Positions 56,647 to 64,000 of a stretch of 64,000 nt of DNA are shown piece by piece. The notes under the pieces were generated by a model. The model saw only the letters and a program-made list of their open reading frames with translations, was not told where the DNA came from and did not search any database. Source of the stretch: Natrialba sp. SSL1 (GTDB lineage: Archaea; Halobacteriota; Halobacteria; Halobacteriales; Natrialbaceae); contig NZ_MASN01000030.1 of assembly GCF_001861355.1 (NCBI RefSeq), positions 1 through 64,000 on the forward strand, in the 5' to 3' direction. Positions within the stretch are counted from its first letter, which is position 1; the number at the start of each line of letters is the position of its first letter. The position numbers and the translations under genes were made by a program.

Positions 56647-58284
56647 TCAGTCGTGTCGGAACGACCGCTGCCCCGTAAACGCCATCGCGATTCCGTGCTC
56701 GTCTGCCGCCTCGATCACATCGTCGTCGTTGACCGAGCCGCCGGGCTGGACGACCGCCTCGATGCCCGCCTCGGCCGCTTCCTCGATCCCATCCGGGAAC
56801 GGGAAGAACGCATCCGAGGCCATGACCGCGCCCTCGGCGTCCTTGCCTTCGGCGTGCTCGTCCGCCTTCATCGCCGCGAGGCGGACTGCGTCGACGCGGG
56901 AGACCTGTCCCATCCCGATGCCGACCGTCTCCGTGCCGTCCGCGAAGAGAATCCCGTTCGACTTCACGTGCTTCAGCGTCTGCCACGCGAACACCATGGA
57001 CTCGAGTTCGTCCTCAGTTGGCTCACGCTCAGTCACGACCTCGAGGTCGTCGGTCGAGATCGACTGCAGGTCCCGTTCCTGGACGAGTCGGCCACCGACG
57101 AGCGGTTTCTCGGTGAATCGCTCCGTGCGCTCACCCAATTCGCCAACGTCCAGAACGCGCAGGTTCTCCTTCTCGAAGAGCACGTCGAGTGCGTCGTCGG
57201 TGTAACCCGGTGCGACGACGACCTCTTTGAACGAGTCGATGATCTGCTCGGCGGTGGCGGCGTCGCACTCGCGGTTGAGCGCGACGATGCCGCCGAAGGC
57301 GCTCATCGGGTCCGTGGAGAGGGCCTTTTCGTAGGCTGCAGCGAGGGAGTCGGCCGTGGCGCAGCCGGCCGGGTTCGTGTGCTTGATCACCGCGGCGGCG
57401 GGCTCGTCGAACTCTTTGATCAGGTTGAGCGCGCCGTCGGCGTCGTTGTAGTTGTTGTACGAGAGGGCCTTCGCGCCCTCGTTCAACTGGTCGGCGTGGA
57501 CAACGCTGGCCTCGTCGCAGGTGTAGTCCGCGTAGACGGCGGCGTCCTGGTGTGGGTTCTCTCCGTAGCGGAGGGTGTCGAGTCGGTCGTCCGAGACGAG
57601 CCGGCGCGACGGCAGCCCGCCGTGATCGTCGTCGCCTCCCGTCGCCACGTCGGCGTCGACGGTGACCGAACCCGCCTCCGCGTCCACGTCCACTGCACCC
57701 TCCGCGAACCACTGCACCGCTCGCGGGTACGCGCGGAACTCGCCCTCGTAGAGCACGCGCTCCTTCAGACTCTCCGAATCGTCGCCTTCGTAGATCGGAA
57801 TCGGTTCCTGGGTAACGATCGGCCCGCCGTCAACCTCGCTCTCGACGACCTTGCCGTCCCCGTCGGTCGCGTCGGTAACCACGTGGACCGTACAGCCCGT
57901 CACCGAGACGCCCGCCTCGAGCGCATCGCCCCAGGCGTCCATCCCCGGGAACGACGGCAGCAGCGACGGGTGGACGTTCAGCGTCGTCGGTGCCGCCTCG
58001 AGGAACGTACTCGAGAGGATGCGCATGTAGCCGTCGAGACAGACAAGGTCGAACTCGTAGTCGGAAAGGGCCTCGAGGACTGCCTCCTCGTGTTCCGTTC
58101 GGCTCATGTCGTCTGCGAGCGGGACGACTTCGGTCGGAATCCCGCGCTCTTCGGCGGACTCGAGTACCGGTGCGTCTGCGCTGGTCGCGAGCACGACGGC
58201 CAGTTCGGCACCGCCCGGTCGGCGGTCGGCGATGTTCAACAGGTTGCGCCCTCGGTTGCCGGCCATCCCGGCGATTCGCGTCAT
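56647..58284 (-). CDS. purH: PurN-PurH fusion: GAR formyltransferase and AICAR formyltransferase
   Basis: 545 residues. Residues 1-185 are PurN-like: LNVHPSLLPSFPGMDAWGDA (Asn, His of the active site), CTVHVVTD, and DGGPIVTQEPIPI (Asp). Residues 215-545 are the transformylase domain of PurH: TLRYGENPHQDAAVY, AVIKHTNPAGCATA, STDPMSAFGGIVALNRECD, LESMVFAWQTLKHVKSNGI and FFPFPDGIEEAAEAG. The IMP cyclohydrolase domain of bacterial PurH is missing; archaea use PurO. The fusion puts both formyl-transfer steps of purine synthesis in one chain. ATG 58284 is used. Confidence 0.92.
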   Translation of the reverse strand: MTRIAGMAGNRGRNLLNIADRRPGGAELAVVLATSADAPVLESAEERGIPTEVVPLADDMSRTEHEEAVLEALSDYEFDLVCLDGYMRILSSTFLEAAPTTLNVHPSLLPSFPGMDAWGDALEAGVSVTGCTVHVVTDATDGDGKVVESEVDGGPIVTQEPIPIYEGDDSESLKERVLYEGEFRAYPRAVQWFAEGAVDVDAEAGSVTVDADVATGGDDDHGGLPSRRLVSDDRLDTLRYGENPHQDAAVYADYTCDEASVVHADQLNEGAKALSYNNYNDADGALNLIKEFDEPAAAVIKHTNPAGCATADSLAAAYEKALSTDPMSAFGGIVALNRECDAATAEQIIDSFKEVVVAPGYTDDALDVLFEKENLRVLDVGELGERTERFTEKPLVGGRLVQERDLQSISTDDLEVVTEREPTEDELESMVFAWQTLKHVKSNGILFADGTETVGIGMGQVSRVDAVRLAAMKADEHAEGKDAEGAVMASDAFFPFPDGIEEAAEAGIEAVVQPGGSVNDDDVIEAADEHGIAMAFTGQRSFRHD

Positions 58285-58460
58285 GGGTGTACGGCCGCCC
58301 GCGAGGGGGAAAGTGGTTGCGGTCTTCATCCGCAATGTGTGCACATACGTGCATTAAAAGTCACCTATATCGGATTTTGCTCGAGGAGGTATACATAGTC
58401 GTGGCCGAACCGCACTCGCGTTTCGACACTCTTTTGCACGGCGCTGGAAACTCTCGGACA

Positions 58461-59858
58461 ATGACCGACACCGACGCACTGTACGCGGTCTCCCCGCTCG
58501 ACGGGCGCTACGGCAACCGAACAGAACGGCTCTCGCCGTACGCCAGCGAGGCCGCGCTCATGCGCGCCCGCGTCCGCGTCGAAGTCGAGTACCTGATCGC
58601 CCTGGCCGACCTCGAGGCGACGCCGCTCGAACTCGACCTCGACGAGCGCGAGGAGCTACGCGGGCTGTACAAGCACTTCGCGGAAGAGGACGCCCGGCTG
58701 ATCAAGAAACTCGAAACCACGGGCCACGAGGAGTTCGAAGCGACGAATCACGACGTGAAAGCCGTCGAGTACTTCGTCCGTCACCGACTGCCCGAGGGCA
58801 GCGACGCCTCCGCGTGGATCCACTTCGGACTGACCAGCGAGGACGTGAACAACCTCGCCCACCGGCTGCTCGTCCGCGACGCCGTCGAGGAAGTACTGCT
58901 GCCGGCACTGTACGACGTGCAGGATACGCTCGCCGACATGGCCAGAGCGTACCGCGACCTGCCGATGCTCGCCCGTACCCACGGCCAGCCCGCGACGCCG
59001 ACGACCTTTGGCAAGGAACTGGCCGTCTACGCCGCCCGACTCGGGAAGGCGACCGGCCAGATCCGCACGGCGACAGACGACCTCTCGGGCAAACTCGGCG
59101 GCGCGTCGGGAACCTACGCGGCCCACGTTGCGGCCTACCCCGACGTCGACTGGCAGTCTTTCGCCGCCGACTTCGTCGAGCGACTCGGACTCGAGTTCAC
59201 CGAACTCACGACGCAGGTCAACCCCTGTGACGACCTCGCGGCGTTGTTCGACGCGTTCGGGCGCGCGAACAGCGTGTTGCTCGACCTCGACCTGGATATG
59301 TGGCTGTACGTCTCGGATCGCTACCTCGGCCAGGAGGCCGTCGCAGGCGAGACGGGGTCGTCGACGATGCCTCACAAGGTCAATCCGATCGACTTCGAGA
59401 ACAGCGAGGGCAACCTCTCGAAGGCCAACTCCGACCTCACGTTCCTCGGCGACTACGTCACCACCTCGCGGCTCCAGCGTGACCTCTCCGATTCGACCGT
59501 CAAGCGCAACATCGGCGCTGCCTTCGCTCACTGCCTGATCGGCTACTCGAAGACCGCCGCCGGCCTCGAGAAGGTCGTCCCCAACGAGCACGTCATGCGC
59601 GAGGCACTCGAGTCCACGCCAGAAATTATCGGCGAGGCGGTCCAGACGATTCTCCGCCGCGAGGGCCAGGAAGATGCCTACGAACAGGTGAAGGCGCTCA
59701 CCCGCGGGAAGGACGTGACGCTCGACGATTTCCAGGAGCTGTTTGCGGATCTCGACGTGGACGAGGACGTGCGCGAGGAACTCGCCGCGCTGACGCCGGC
59801 GGGATACACCGGTATTGCGGCTGGGCTGGTCGACGATATCGAAGACATCGAAAACTGA
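58461..59858 (+). CDS. purB: adenylosuccinate lyase
   Basis: 465 residues: VSPLDGRYGNRTERLSPYAS, IHFGLTSEDVNNLAHRLLV, the lyase signature GSSTMPHKVNPIDFENSEGN (catalytic loop) and ARTHGQPATPTTFGKELAVY. It removes fumarate from SAICAR and adenylosuccinate. Divergent from the purN-purH fusion across 176 bp, so two purine genes share one control region. Confidence 0.95.
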   Translation: MTDTDALYAVSPLDGRYGNRTERLSPYASEAALMRARVRVEVEYLIALADLEATPLELDLDEREELRGLYKHFAEEDARLIKKLETTGHEEFEATNHDVKAVEYFVRHRLPEGSDASAWIHFGLTSEDVNNLAHRLLVRDAVEEVLLPALYDVQDTLADMARAYRDLPMLARTHGQPATPTTFGKELAVYAARLGKATGQIRTATDDLSGKLGGASGTYAAHVAAYPDVDWQSFAADFVERLGLEFTELTTQVNPCDDLAALFDAFGRANSVLLDLDLDMWLYVSDRYLGQEAVAGETGSSTMPHKVNPIDFENSEGNLSKANSDLTFLGDYVTTSRLQRDLSDSTVKRNIGAAFAHCLIGYSKTAAGLEKVVPNEHVMREALESTPEIIGEAVQTILRREGQEDAYEQVKALTRGKDVTLDDFQELFADLDVDEDVREELAALTPAGYTGIAAGLVDDIEDIEN

Positions 59859-59899
59859 GAATCAGTACCGATTTGACGCTCGACTGCCAACGCTCGACT

Positions 59900-59998
59900 A
59901 TGGTCGAGCGTCTCTTCCCCGAAATTGCCACCGCGATCCTCTTTCTTATCGCGATCCTGTGCATGATCGCGCTGTTGTACATTTCGACGCGGTGGTGA
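59900..59998 (+). CDS. 32-aa single-helix membrane peptide, tentative
   Basis: ATG 59900 to TGA 59998 encodes a peptide starting MVERLFPEIATAILFLIAIL that is almost entirely one membrane helix with an acidic-basic cap and a final STRW. It follows purB by 41 bp on the same strand. Codon use is acceptable, but with 32 residues chance cannot be excluded. Confidence 0.35.
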   Translation: MVERLFPEIATAILFLIAILCMIALLYISTRW

Positions 59999-60024
59999 GC
60001 AGCGTTCTGCGGTACCGCTACCGC

Positions 60025-61146
60025 TCAGCCGACGAGTCTAGCCAGCGTCTCCTCGACTGCGTCAGCCGCAGCCTCGACAGCTGAGAGTCGCACGTATTCG
60101 CGCTCGGCGTGTGCAACAGCACCTTCTTCGTCGGCGAGGACACCCGGACCGAAGACGACCGTCGGCGCGTCGGCGGCGAAGAAGCCAGCTTCGGTTGCCG
60201 CCCCGAACGGGCGCACTTCGCCGCCGCTTGCGTCCTGCAGCGTTCGCACCAGCTCTGTCTCCTCCTCGGTCACGAACGCCTGCGGGAACGGCGTATCGGG
60301 GCGGATGAGATCCACCGAGACATCGACTGCGTGATCGCTCGGTAGCCGATCCACGAGAAACATCTCCAGATCCGCACAGAAGGACTCGCTGGTCTCCGGC
60401 GGGACGCTCCGGCGATCGAACGTGAGCCGACAGCGCTCTGGAACGCGATTCGACGCCTCGCCGCCCGCGAGGACGGTCGGCGTCAGCTTCGGCTCGCCGA
60501 GCACGTCGTCCGCGCCGGGACCCGCGGCGTCGTCGTACTCGCGAAGGGACTCGAGTACGTGCTCGAGGCCGAAGACGGGGTTTCGTTCGGCGGGGACGCT
60601 CGCGGCGTGGCCGCTCTCTCCCTCGAGCGTGATCGTCCCCTCGCACTGCCCGCGGGCGGCGATACAGACGTCGAGGTCGGTGGGCTCGCCGACGATGTAG
60701 CCGTCCGCCGAGAGGCGCTCTTGGAGCCCCTCAGCGCCGGTCATCAGTGTTTCCTCGTCGGTGGTGATCGCCAGCGTGAGCGTCCCGGTTTCGGGTTCGG
60801 TTCGCAGGAAGGCGGCGAGCAGTGCGGCGAGTGGCCCTTTCGCGTCGCAGGCCCCGCGTCCGCGGACGATGTCGCCGTCGCGCTCGTAGGGGACGTGTGG
60901 CGGGACGGTGTCGATGTGAGTGTTGAGGACGATGTGCGGGCGCTGCTGGCGCTCGTCACCCTCGGCATCCGCGTCTGCACCATCCCCGCGCGTCGCCAGC
61001 ACGTTCCCGAGGTCGTCTACCTCCGGCTCGAGACCGGCGTCCCGAAGCGTTTCGAGGAGGTACTCGCGCATCTCGTCGACGTCCTCGTGGGACGGAATCT
61101 GCACCGCGTCGGCGTGGAACGAAGCAATGTCGAACACGGTCGCCAT
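60025..61146 (-). CDS. dapE: M20 peptidase, probable succinyl-diaminopimelate desuccinylase
   Basis: 373 residues. M20 metal site residues: NTHIDTVPPH, GRGACDAKGPLAALLAAF, TTDEETLMTGAEGL, VGEPTDLDV and AHAEREYV. The dimerisation domain carries GHAASVPAERN. It begins one base after lysA ends, and dapD is encoded just upstream in the same direction, so DapE is the most likely member of the M20 group. It would give LL-diaminopimelate for lysine. Confidence 0.85.
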   Translation of the reverse strand: MATVFDIASFHADAVQIPSHEDVDEMREYLLETLRDAGLEPEVDDLGNVLATRGDGADADAEGDERQQRPHIVLNTHIDTVPPHVPYERDGDIVRGRGACDAKGPLAALLAAFLRTEPETGTLTLAITTDEETLMTGAEGLQERLSADGYIVGEPTDLDVCIAARGQCEGTITLEGESGHAASVPAERNPVFGLEHVLESLREYDDAAGPGADDVLGEPKLTPTVLAGGEASNRVPERCRLTFDRRSVPPETSESFCADLEMFLVDRLPSDHAVDVSVDLIRPDTPFPQAFVTEEETELVRTLQDASGGEVRPFGAATEAGFFAADAPTVVFGPGVLADEEGAVAHAEREYVRLSAVEAAADAVEETLARLVG

Positions 61147-61147
61147 C

Positions 61148-62386
61148 TCAATTCTGCTCGACGCGGGTCACGTCGCCGAGCGTCTCCCGCCGGCGCACGA
61201 CGCGCGCCTCGCCGTTCTCGAGTGCAACCTCTGCTGGCCGGGGCTGGGAGTGGAACTGGCTCGCGAGTTCGTAGCCGTAGGAGCCCGCGTTCCCGATAGC
61301 GATGATGTCCTCGCGCTCCGGGCGGGCGATCGGTCGGTCGTGGGCGAAGACGTCCGCGCTGGTACAGACCGGGCCGCCGACGGTGACTTCGTGGCGCTCG
61401 CGGTCGGGCGCACTGACGTTGTACATCGGGTGGTAGGAGCCGAACATCGCGGGTCGGATCAGTGTCGCCAGGCTGGCGTCGATACCGACGACCGTGGTGT
61501 CCGGTGCCTCCTTGATCGTGTTCACCTCGCTCAGAATGACCGAGGCGTCGGCGACGACGTAGCGACCCGGCTCGAGTTTGAGCGTGGCCTCGAGCTCGCC
61601 CACGGCGTCGCGGACCATGTTCGAGGTTTTCTCGAGGTCGAGCGGTTCGTCGTCCTCGCGGTAGGGGACACCGTAGCCGCCGCCGACGTCGACGAACTCC
61701 AGGTCCTCGTCGCCGACGCGGCGGGCCATCTCGCCGACGCGTTCGATTGCGCGGCAGTGCTCCTCGAGTCCCTCCGTCAGAACGCCGCTGCCAGCGTGGG
61801 CGTGGAGGCCAACGAGGTCGAACTCCTCGCGGACGCGGTCTGCGACCTCGGGGACGCGCTCGTAGGGGATGCCGAACTTCGCGTCCGCGCCGGTGGCGAC
61901 CTTCTCGTGGTGACCCGTGCCGATACCGGGGTTGATTCGGATGGCGATCCGGCCGTCGTAGCCCCGTTCGGCCAGGCGGTCGAGGGTGTCAGTCGCGCCG
62001 ATGGTGATCGTGAGGCCCGGGTTCTCGGCGGCCAACTCGGTCGCGTAGTCCAGATCGTGATCCGGCGGGTTGACGGCGGTGTACTGGAGCGCGTTCGGGT
62101 CCGCGCCGGCGTCGATCGAGCGCTGTAGTTCGCCCCAGGCCGCACACTCGATTTCCCCGCCGGCCTCGAGGACGGCCTCGAGAACCGCCTTCCCCGTGTG
62201 CGCCTTCGCGGCGTACATGACCTCGGCGTCGGGGAACGCCGACGCGAAGCGGGTGTAGTTCTCCTTGACCCGGTCGAGGTCGGTCACGTACAGCGGCGTG
62301 TCGTACTCCTCGGCGAGGGATGCGAGTCGGTCGTGATCCCAGTCTGCGAGCCGGCGAACGGCCGGCGAATCCGCGAGATCGGTCAT
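61148..62386 (-). CDS. lysA: diaminopimelate decarboxylase
   Basis: 412 residues, PLP-dependent fold III. Lysine that binds PLP: MYAAKAHTGKAVL; HAHAGSGVL; FVDVGGGYGVPY; EPGRYVVADA; and VCTSADVFAHD with the second-subunit Cys. The C-terminal barrel has GNAGSYGYELASQFHS. It makes lysine from meso-DAP. Lies between an aldo/keto reductase gene and dapE in a leftward cluster. Confidence 0.95.
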   Translation of the reverse strand: MTDLADSPAVRRLADWDHDRLASLAEEYDTPLYVTDLDRVKENYTRFASAFPDAEVMYAAKAHTGKAVLEAVLEAGGEIECAAWGELQRSIDAGADPNALQYTAVNPPDHDLDYATELAAENPGLTITIGATDTLDRLAERGYDGRIAIRINPGIGTGHHEKVATGADAKFGIPYERVPEVADRVREEFDLVGLHAHAGSGVLTEGLEEHCRAIERVGEMARRVGDEDLEFVDVGGGYGVPYREDDEPLDLEKTSNMVRDAVGELEATLKLEPGRYVVADASVILSEVNTIKEAPDTTVVGIDASLATLIRPAMFGSYHPMYNVSAPDRERHEVTVGGPVCTSADVFAHDRPIARPEREDIIAIGNAGSYGYELASQFHSQPRPAEVALENGEARVVRRRETLGDVTRVEQN

Positions 62387-62447
62387 TGGTCACTACAAGT
62401 GACCGGGAGCAGTCAAGGGTTTGGATTCGGGCAGCCGTGGCTCCCGC

Positions 62448-63227
62448 TCACTCCGGAAACAGCTCTTCAGTTCGTTCGATTGCGTCGATTCGGTCGCACT
62501 CGGCAGGCGAGAGCTCGAGCGCCTGTGCCTCGAGATTCGCCCGCAGGTGGTCGGGACTGCTCGATTTCGGAATCGTCACGACCCCGTCTTTCGCCAGCAG
62601 CCATGCGAGACAGACCGCTTCGGCCGTCGTGTCGTGGTCCTCAGCGATGTCAACCACCGCGTCGATCTCCTGCGCCCGACCGTTCGCCAGCGGCGAGTAC
62701 GCCACGAGCGGATAGCCGTGCTCGCGGGCGTGGGCGAGCAACTCGTCAGGCTGGAACAGCGGGTGGAACTCGACCTGATGTGCCGCGATGGGTGCGTCGA
62801 GAACGGACTGGGCCGTCTCGAGTTCCTCGCGCGAAAAGTTGCTCAGTCCCACGCCACCGATCGTCCGCTCTTCGTACAGCTCGTCGAACGCCGGCAGCGT
62901 CGCCTCGGGATCGTACGCCTCGATCGGACGGTGCACGTACAACAGGTCGAGCGCGTCGAGTCCCAGTCTGTCGAGACTTTCCGCAGTCGTGCGGTGCACG
63001 TCGTCCGGTGCGAGATTGTCAGCCCAGACCTTCGTCGCGACGGTCACGTCCGCACGCGGGACCGAACTCTGGGACAGTCCGTCGCCAACGACGGCCTCGT
63101 TGCCGTATATCTGCGCCGTATCGAGATGTCTGTAGCCGTACTCGAGTGCCGTCTCGATTACGCCGGAATCGTCGATCCCCATCGTACCGAGGCCCACGGG
63201 CGGCAGGGTAGGCTGTGGCCGTGTCAT
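62448..63227 (-). CDS. aldo/keto reductase
   Basis: 259 residues, TIM barrel. GYRHLDTAQIYGNEAVVG holds the catalytic Asp and Tyr; ATKVW the Lys; YVHRPIEAY the His; GVGLSNFSREEL and IPKSSSPDHLRANLEA the cofactor loop. NADPH-dependent carbonyl reduction; substrate unknown. It interrupts the lysine cluster between dapD and lysA, 61 bp from lysA and 74 bp from dapD, so it may be co-transcribed without sharing the pathway. Confidence 0.9.
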   Translation of the reverse strand: MTRPQPTLPPVGLGTMGIDDSGVIETALEYGYRHLDTAQIYGNEAVVGDGLSQSSVPRADVTVATKVWADNLAPDDVHRTTAESLDRLGLDALDLLYVHRPIEAYDPEATLPAFDELYEERTIGGVGLSNFSREELETAQSVLDAPIAAHQVEFHPLFQPDELLAHAREHGYPLVAYSPLANGRAQEIDAVVDIAEDHDTTAEAVCLAWLLAKDGVVTIPKSSSPDHLRANLEAQALELSPAECDRIDAIERTEELFPE

Positions 63228-63301
63228 AGATACTGTTCACGGCGCGTGGGGAAGTGAACTCCGACGAGAGAATGTGTCGTTGAAACGGGTCGGCTCTCGG
63301 A

Positions 63302-64000
63302 TTATTCGCGCAGTGCGTCCTCGCGCTCGGTTGCCTCGAGGGTCCCCGTCTCGAGGTCTGTGGCGACGACGGCGGGCTTGTACGCGCCGCCCTCGAAGAG
63401 GTCGTGGTCGCTGACCGAGGATTCGACGAATCGGGTGAACGCGCGGCGGTTCGCGGGCAGTTCGCCGTACAGGACCTCCTCTTCAACGAGGTCGTAGACT
63501 GGGATCCGCGGCGTCAGGAGCGTGTTCTCGCCGACGACGCTGTTCTCGCCGACGACGAAGCCGCTGGTGACGCGACAGCCGGCACCGAGCGAGACGTTGT
63601 CCTCGACGATGACCGGCGCGCTCTCGACAGGCTCCAGTACGCCACCGATGAGTGTGTTCGCGCCGAGCTTGACGTCCTCGCCGATCTGGGCGCACGAGCC
63701 GACGGTGTCACAGGAGTCGACGAGCGTTCCGTCGCCGATGTGTGCGCCGATGTTGACGAAGCTCGGGCTCATCATGATGCAGTCCGAGCCGAGGTAGGCC
63801 CCGCGGCGGATCGTCGTCCCGTCCGGCGTGTTGCGGGTGCCGCGCGCGCCGAGGTCGTCGGTCTCGCGCAGCGGCAGGACGTCGTAGTGGTCGACACCGC
63901 CGTAGTCGTAGGCCTGATTTTCCCGGAGGCCGAAGTTGAGCAGGATTCCCTGTTTGACCCACTGGTTGGCCTCCCACTCACCATCGGTCTTTGCTGCGGC
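63302..64000 (-). CDS. dapD: tetrahydrodipicolinate N-succinyltransferase, 5'-truncated
   Basis: The frame is open to the right edge, so the N-terminus is missing. The seen 232 residues hold the left-handed beta-helix hexapeptides (TTIRRGAYLGSDCIMMSPSF, VNIGAHIGDGTLVDSCDTVG, AQIGEDVKLGANTLIGGVLE) and the C-terminal cap ending TEREDALRE. The motif GSDCIMMSPSFVNIGAHIG is DapD-specific. It succinylates tetrahydrodipicolinate in the DAP pathway and is the first seen gene of the lysine cluster. Confidence 0.93.
   Translation of the reverse strand, partial: AAAKTDGEWEANQWVKQGILLNFGLRENQAYDYGGVDHYDVLPLRETDDLGARGTRNTPDGTTIRRGAYLGSDCIMMSPSFVNIGAHIGDGTLVDSCDTVGSCAQIGEDVKLGANTLIGGVLEPVESAPVIVEDNVSLGAGCRVTSGFVVGENSVVGENTLLTPRIPVYDLVEEEVLYGELPANRRAFTRFVESSVSDHDLFEGGAYKPAVVATDLETGTLEATEREDALRE

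Noticed and set aside
56653-58398. Plus-strand frame of 581 codons opposite purH
   Set aside because: Shadow frame; the minus strand encodes complete formyltransferase motifs.

Overview
The window is haloarchaeal chromosomal DNA. The coding strands are GC-rich, the proteins are very acidic, secreted proteins use twin-arginine lipoprotein signals, and there are archaeal markers such as SecF-SecD, NOB1, aIF5B, Pus10/TrmY and a PurN-PurH fusion without IMP cyclohydrolase. Gene order and content fit a member of the Natrialbales, but I cannot fix the genus from sequence alone.

Region 1 (1-1452) is AT-rich and carries three tandem type IV pilin genes that share an almost identical 116-bp N-terminal coding segment; the first is cut by the window edge. 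Region 2 (about 1528-13198) is an integrated element related to pleolipoviruses and lies against the 3' end of a tRNA-Pro(CGG) gene (13199-13271, minus). A rightward, tightly overlapping operon (1839-7862) encodes a small four-helix membrane protein, a Tat-exported spike-like protein, a second secreted membrane-anchored protein, further membrane proteins, and a VP8-like packaging-type ATPase, followed by a PD-(D/E)XK nuclease-like protein. A leftward overlapping operon (13134-9749) encodes several zinc-finger mini-proteins, a second PD-(D/E)XK-like protein and a 539-aa protein with a winged helix that is probably the replication protein. Between them lie a short leftward pair of small genes, an AT-rich cargo gene of unknown function, and hairpin-rich non-coding DNA. 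An AbrB-like small protein faces the structural operon across a promoter with CCTTGG/CCAAGG repeats. No integrase gene and no second attachment site are visible, so the left boundary is uncertain and may lie outside the window.

Region 3 (13272-64000) is ordinary host chromosome. It includes tRNA modification (trmY, pus10), an HtrA-type lipoprotein protease, a MEDS-GAF-GAF histidine kinase, rnhB, a CaCA exchanger, secF-secD, pgi, nob1 with a PRC-barrel gene divergent from infB, the pyrG-guaAB operon, a moaB/5-formyl-THF cyclo-ligase pair, an alcohol dehydrogenase, a sugar ABC transporter with a divergently transcribed binding protein, isoprenoid and lipid genes, an Lrp regulator divergent from carA across two near-identical palindromes, an orphan metal-chelate binding protein behind a DtxR-type palindrome, purNH divergent from purB, and a diaminopimelate lysine cluster (dapD, aldo/keto reductase, lysA, dapE) running off the right edge.

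Provirus genes mostly use strong GGAGGT-type ribosome binding sites and ATGA/GTGA overlaps, whereas many host genes have no Shine-Dalgarno sequence and look leaderless. The most interesting parts are the provirus (two nuclease-like paralogues, the run of zinc-finger mini-proteins, GCCCA clusters, hairpin regions, unknown cargo gene), the lrp-carA operator pair and the repeated pilin cassette.
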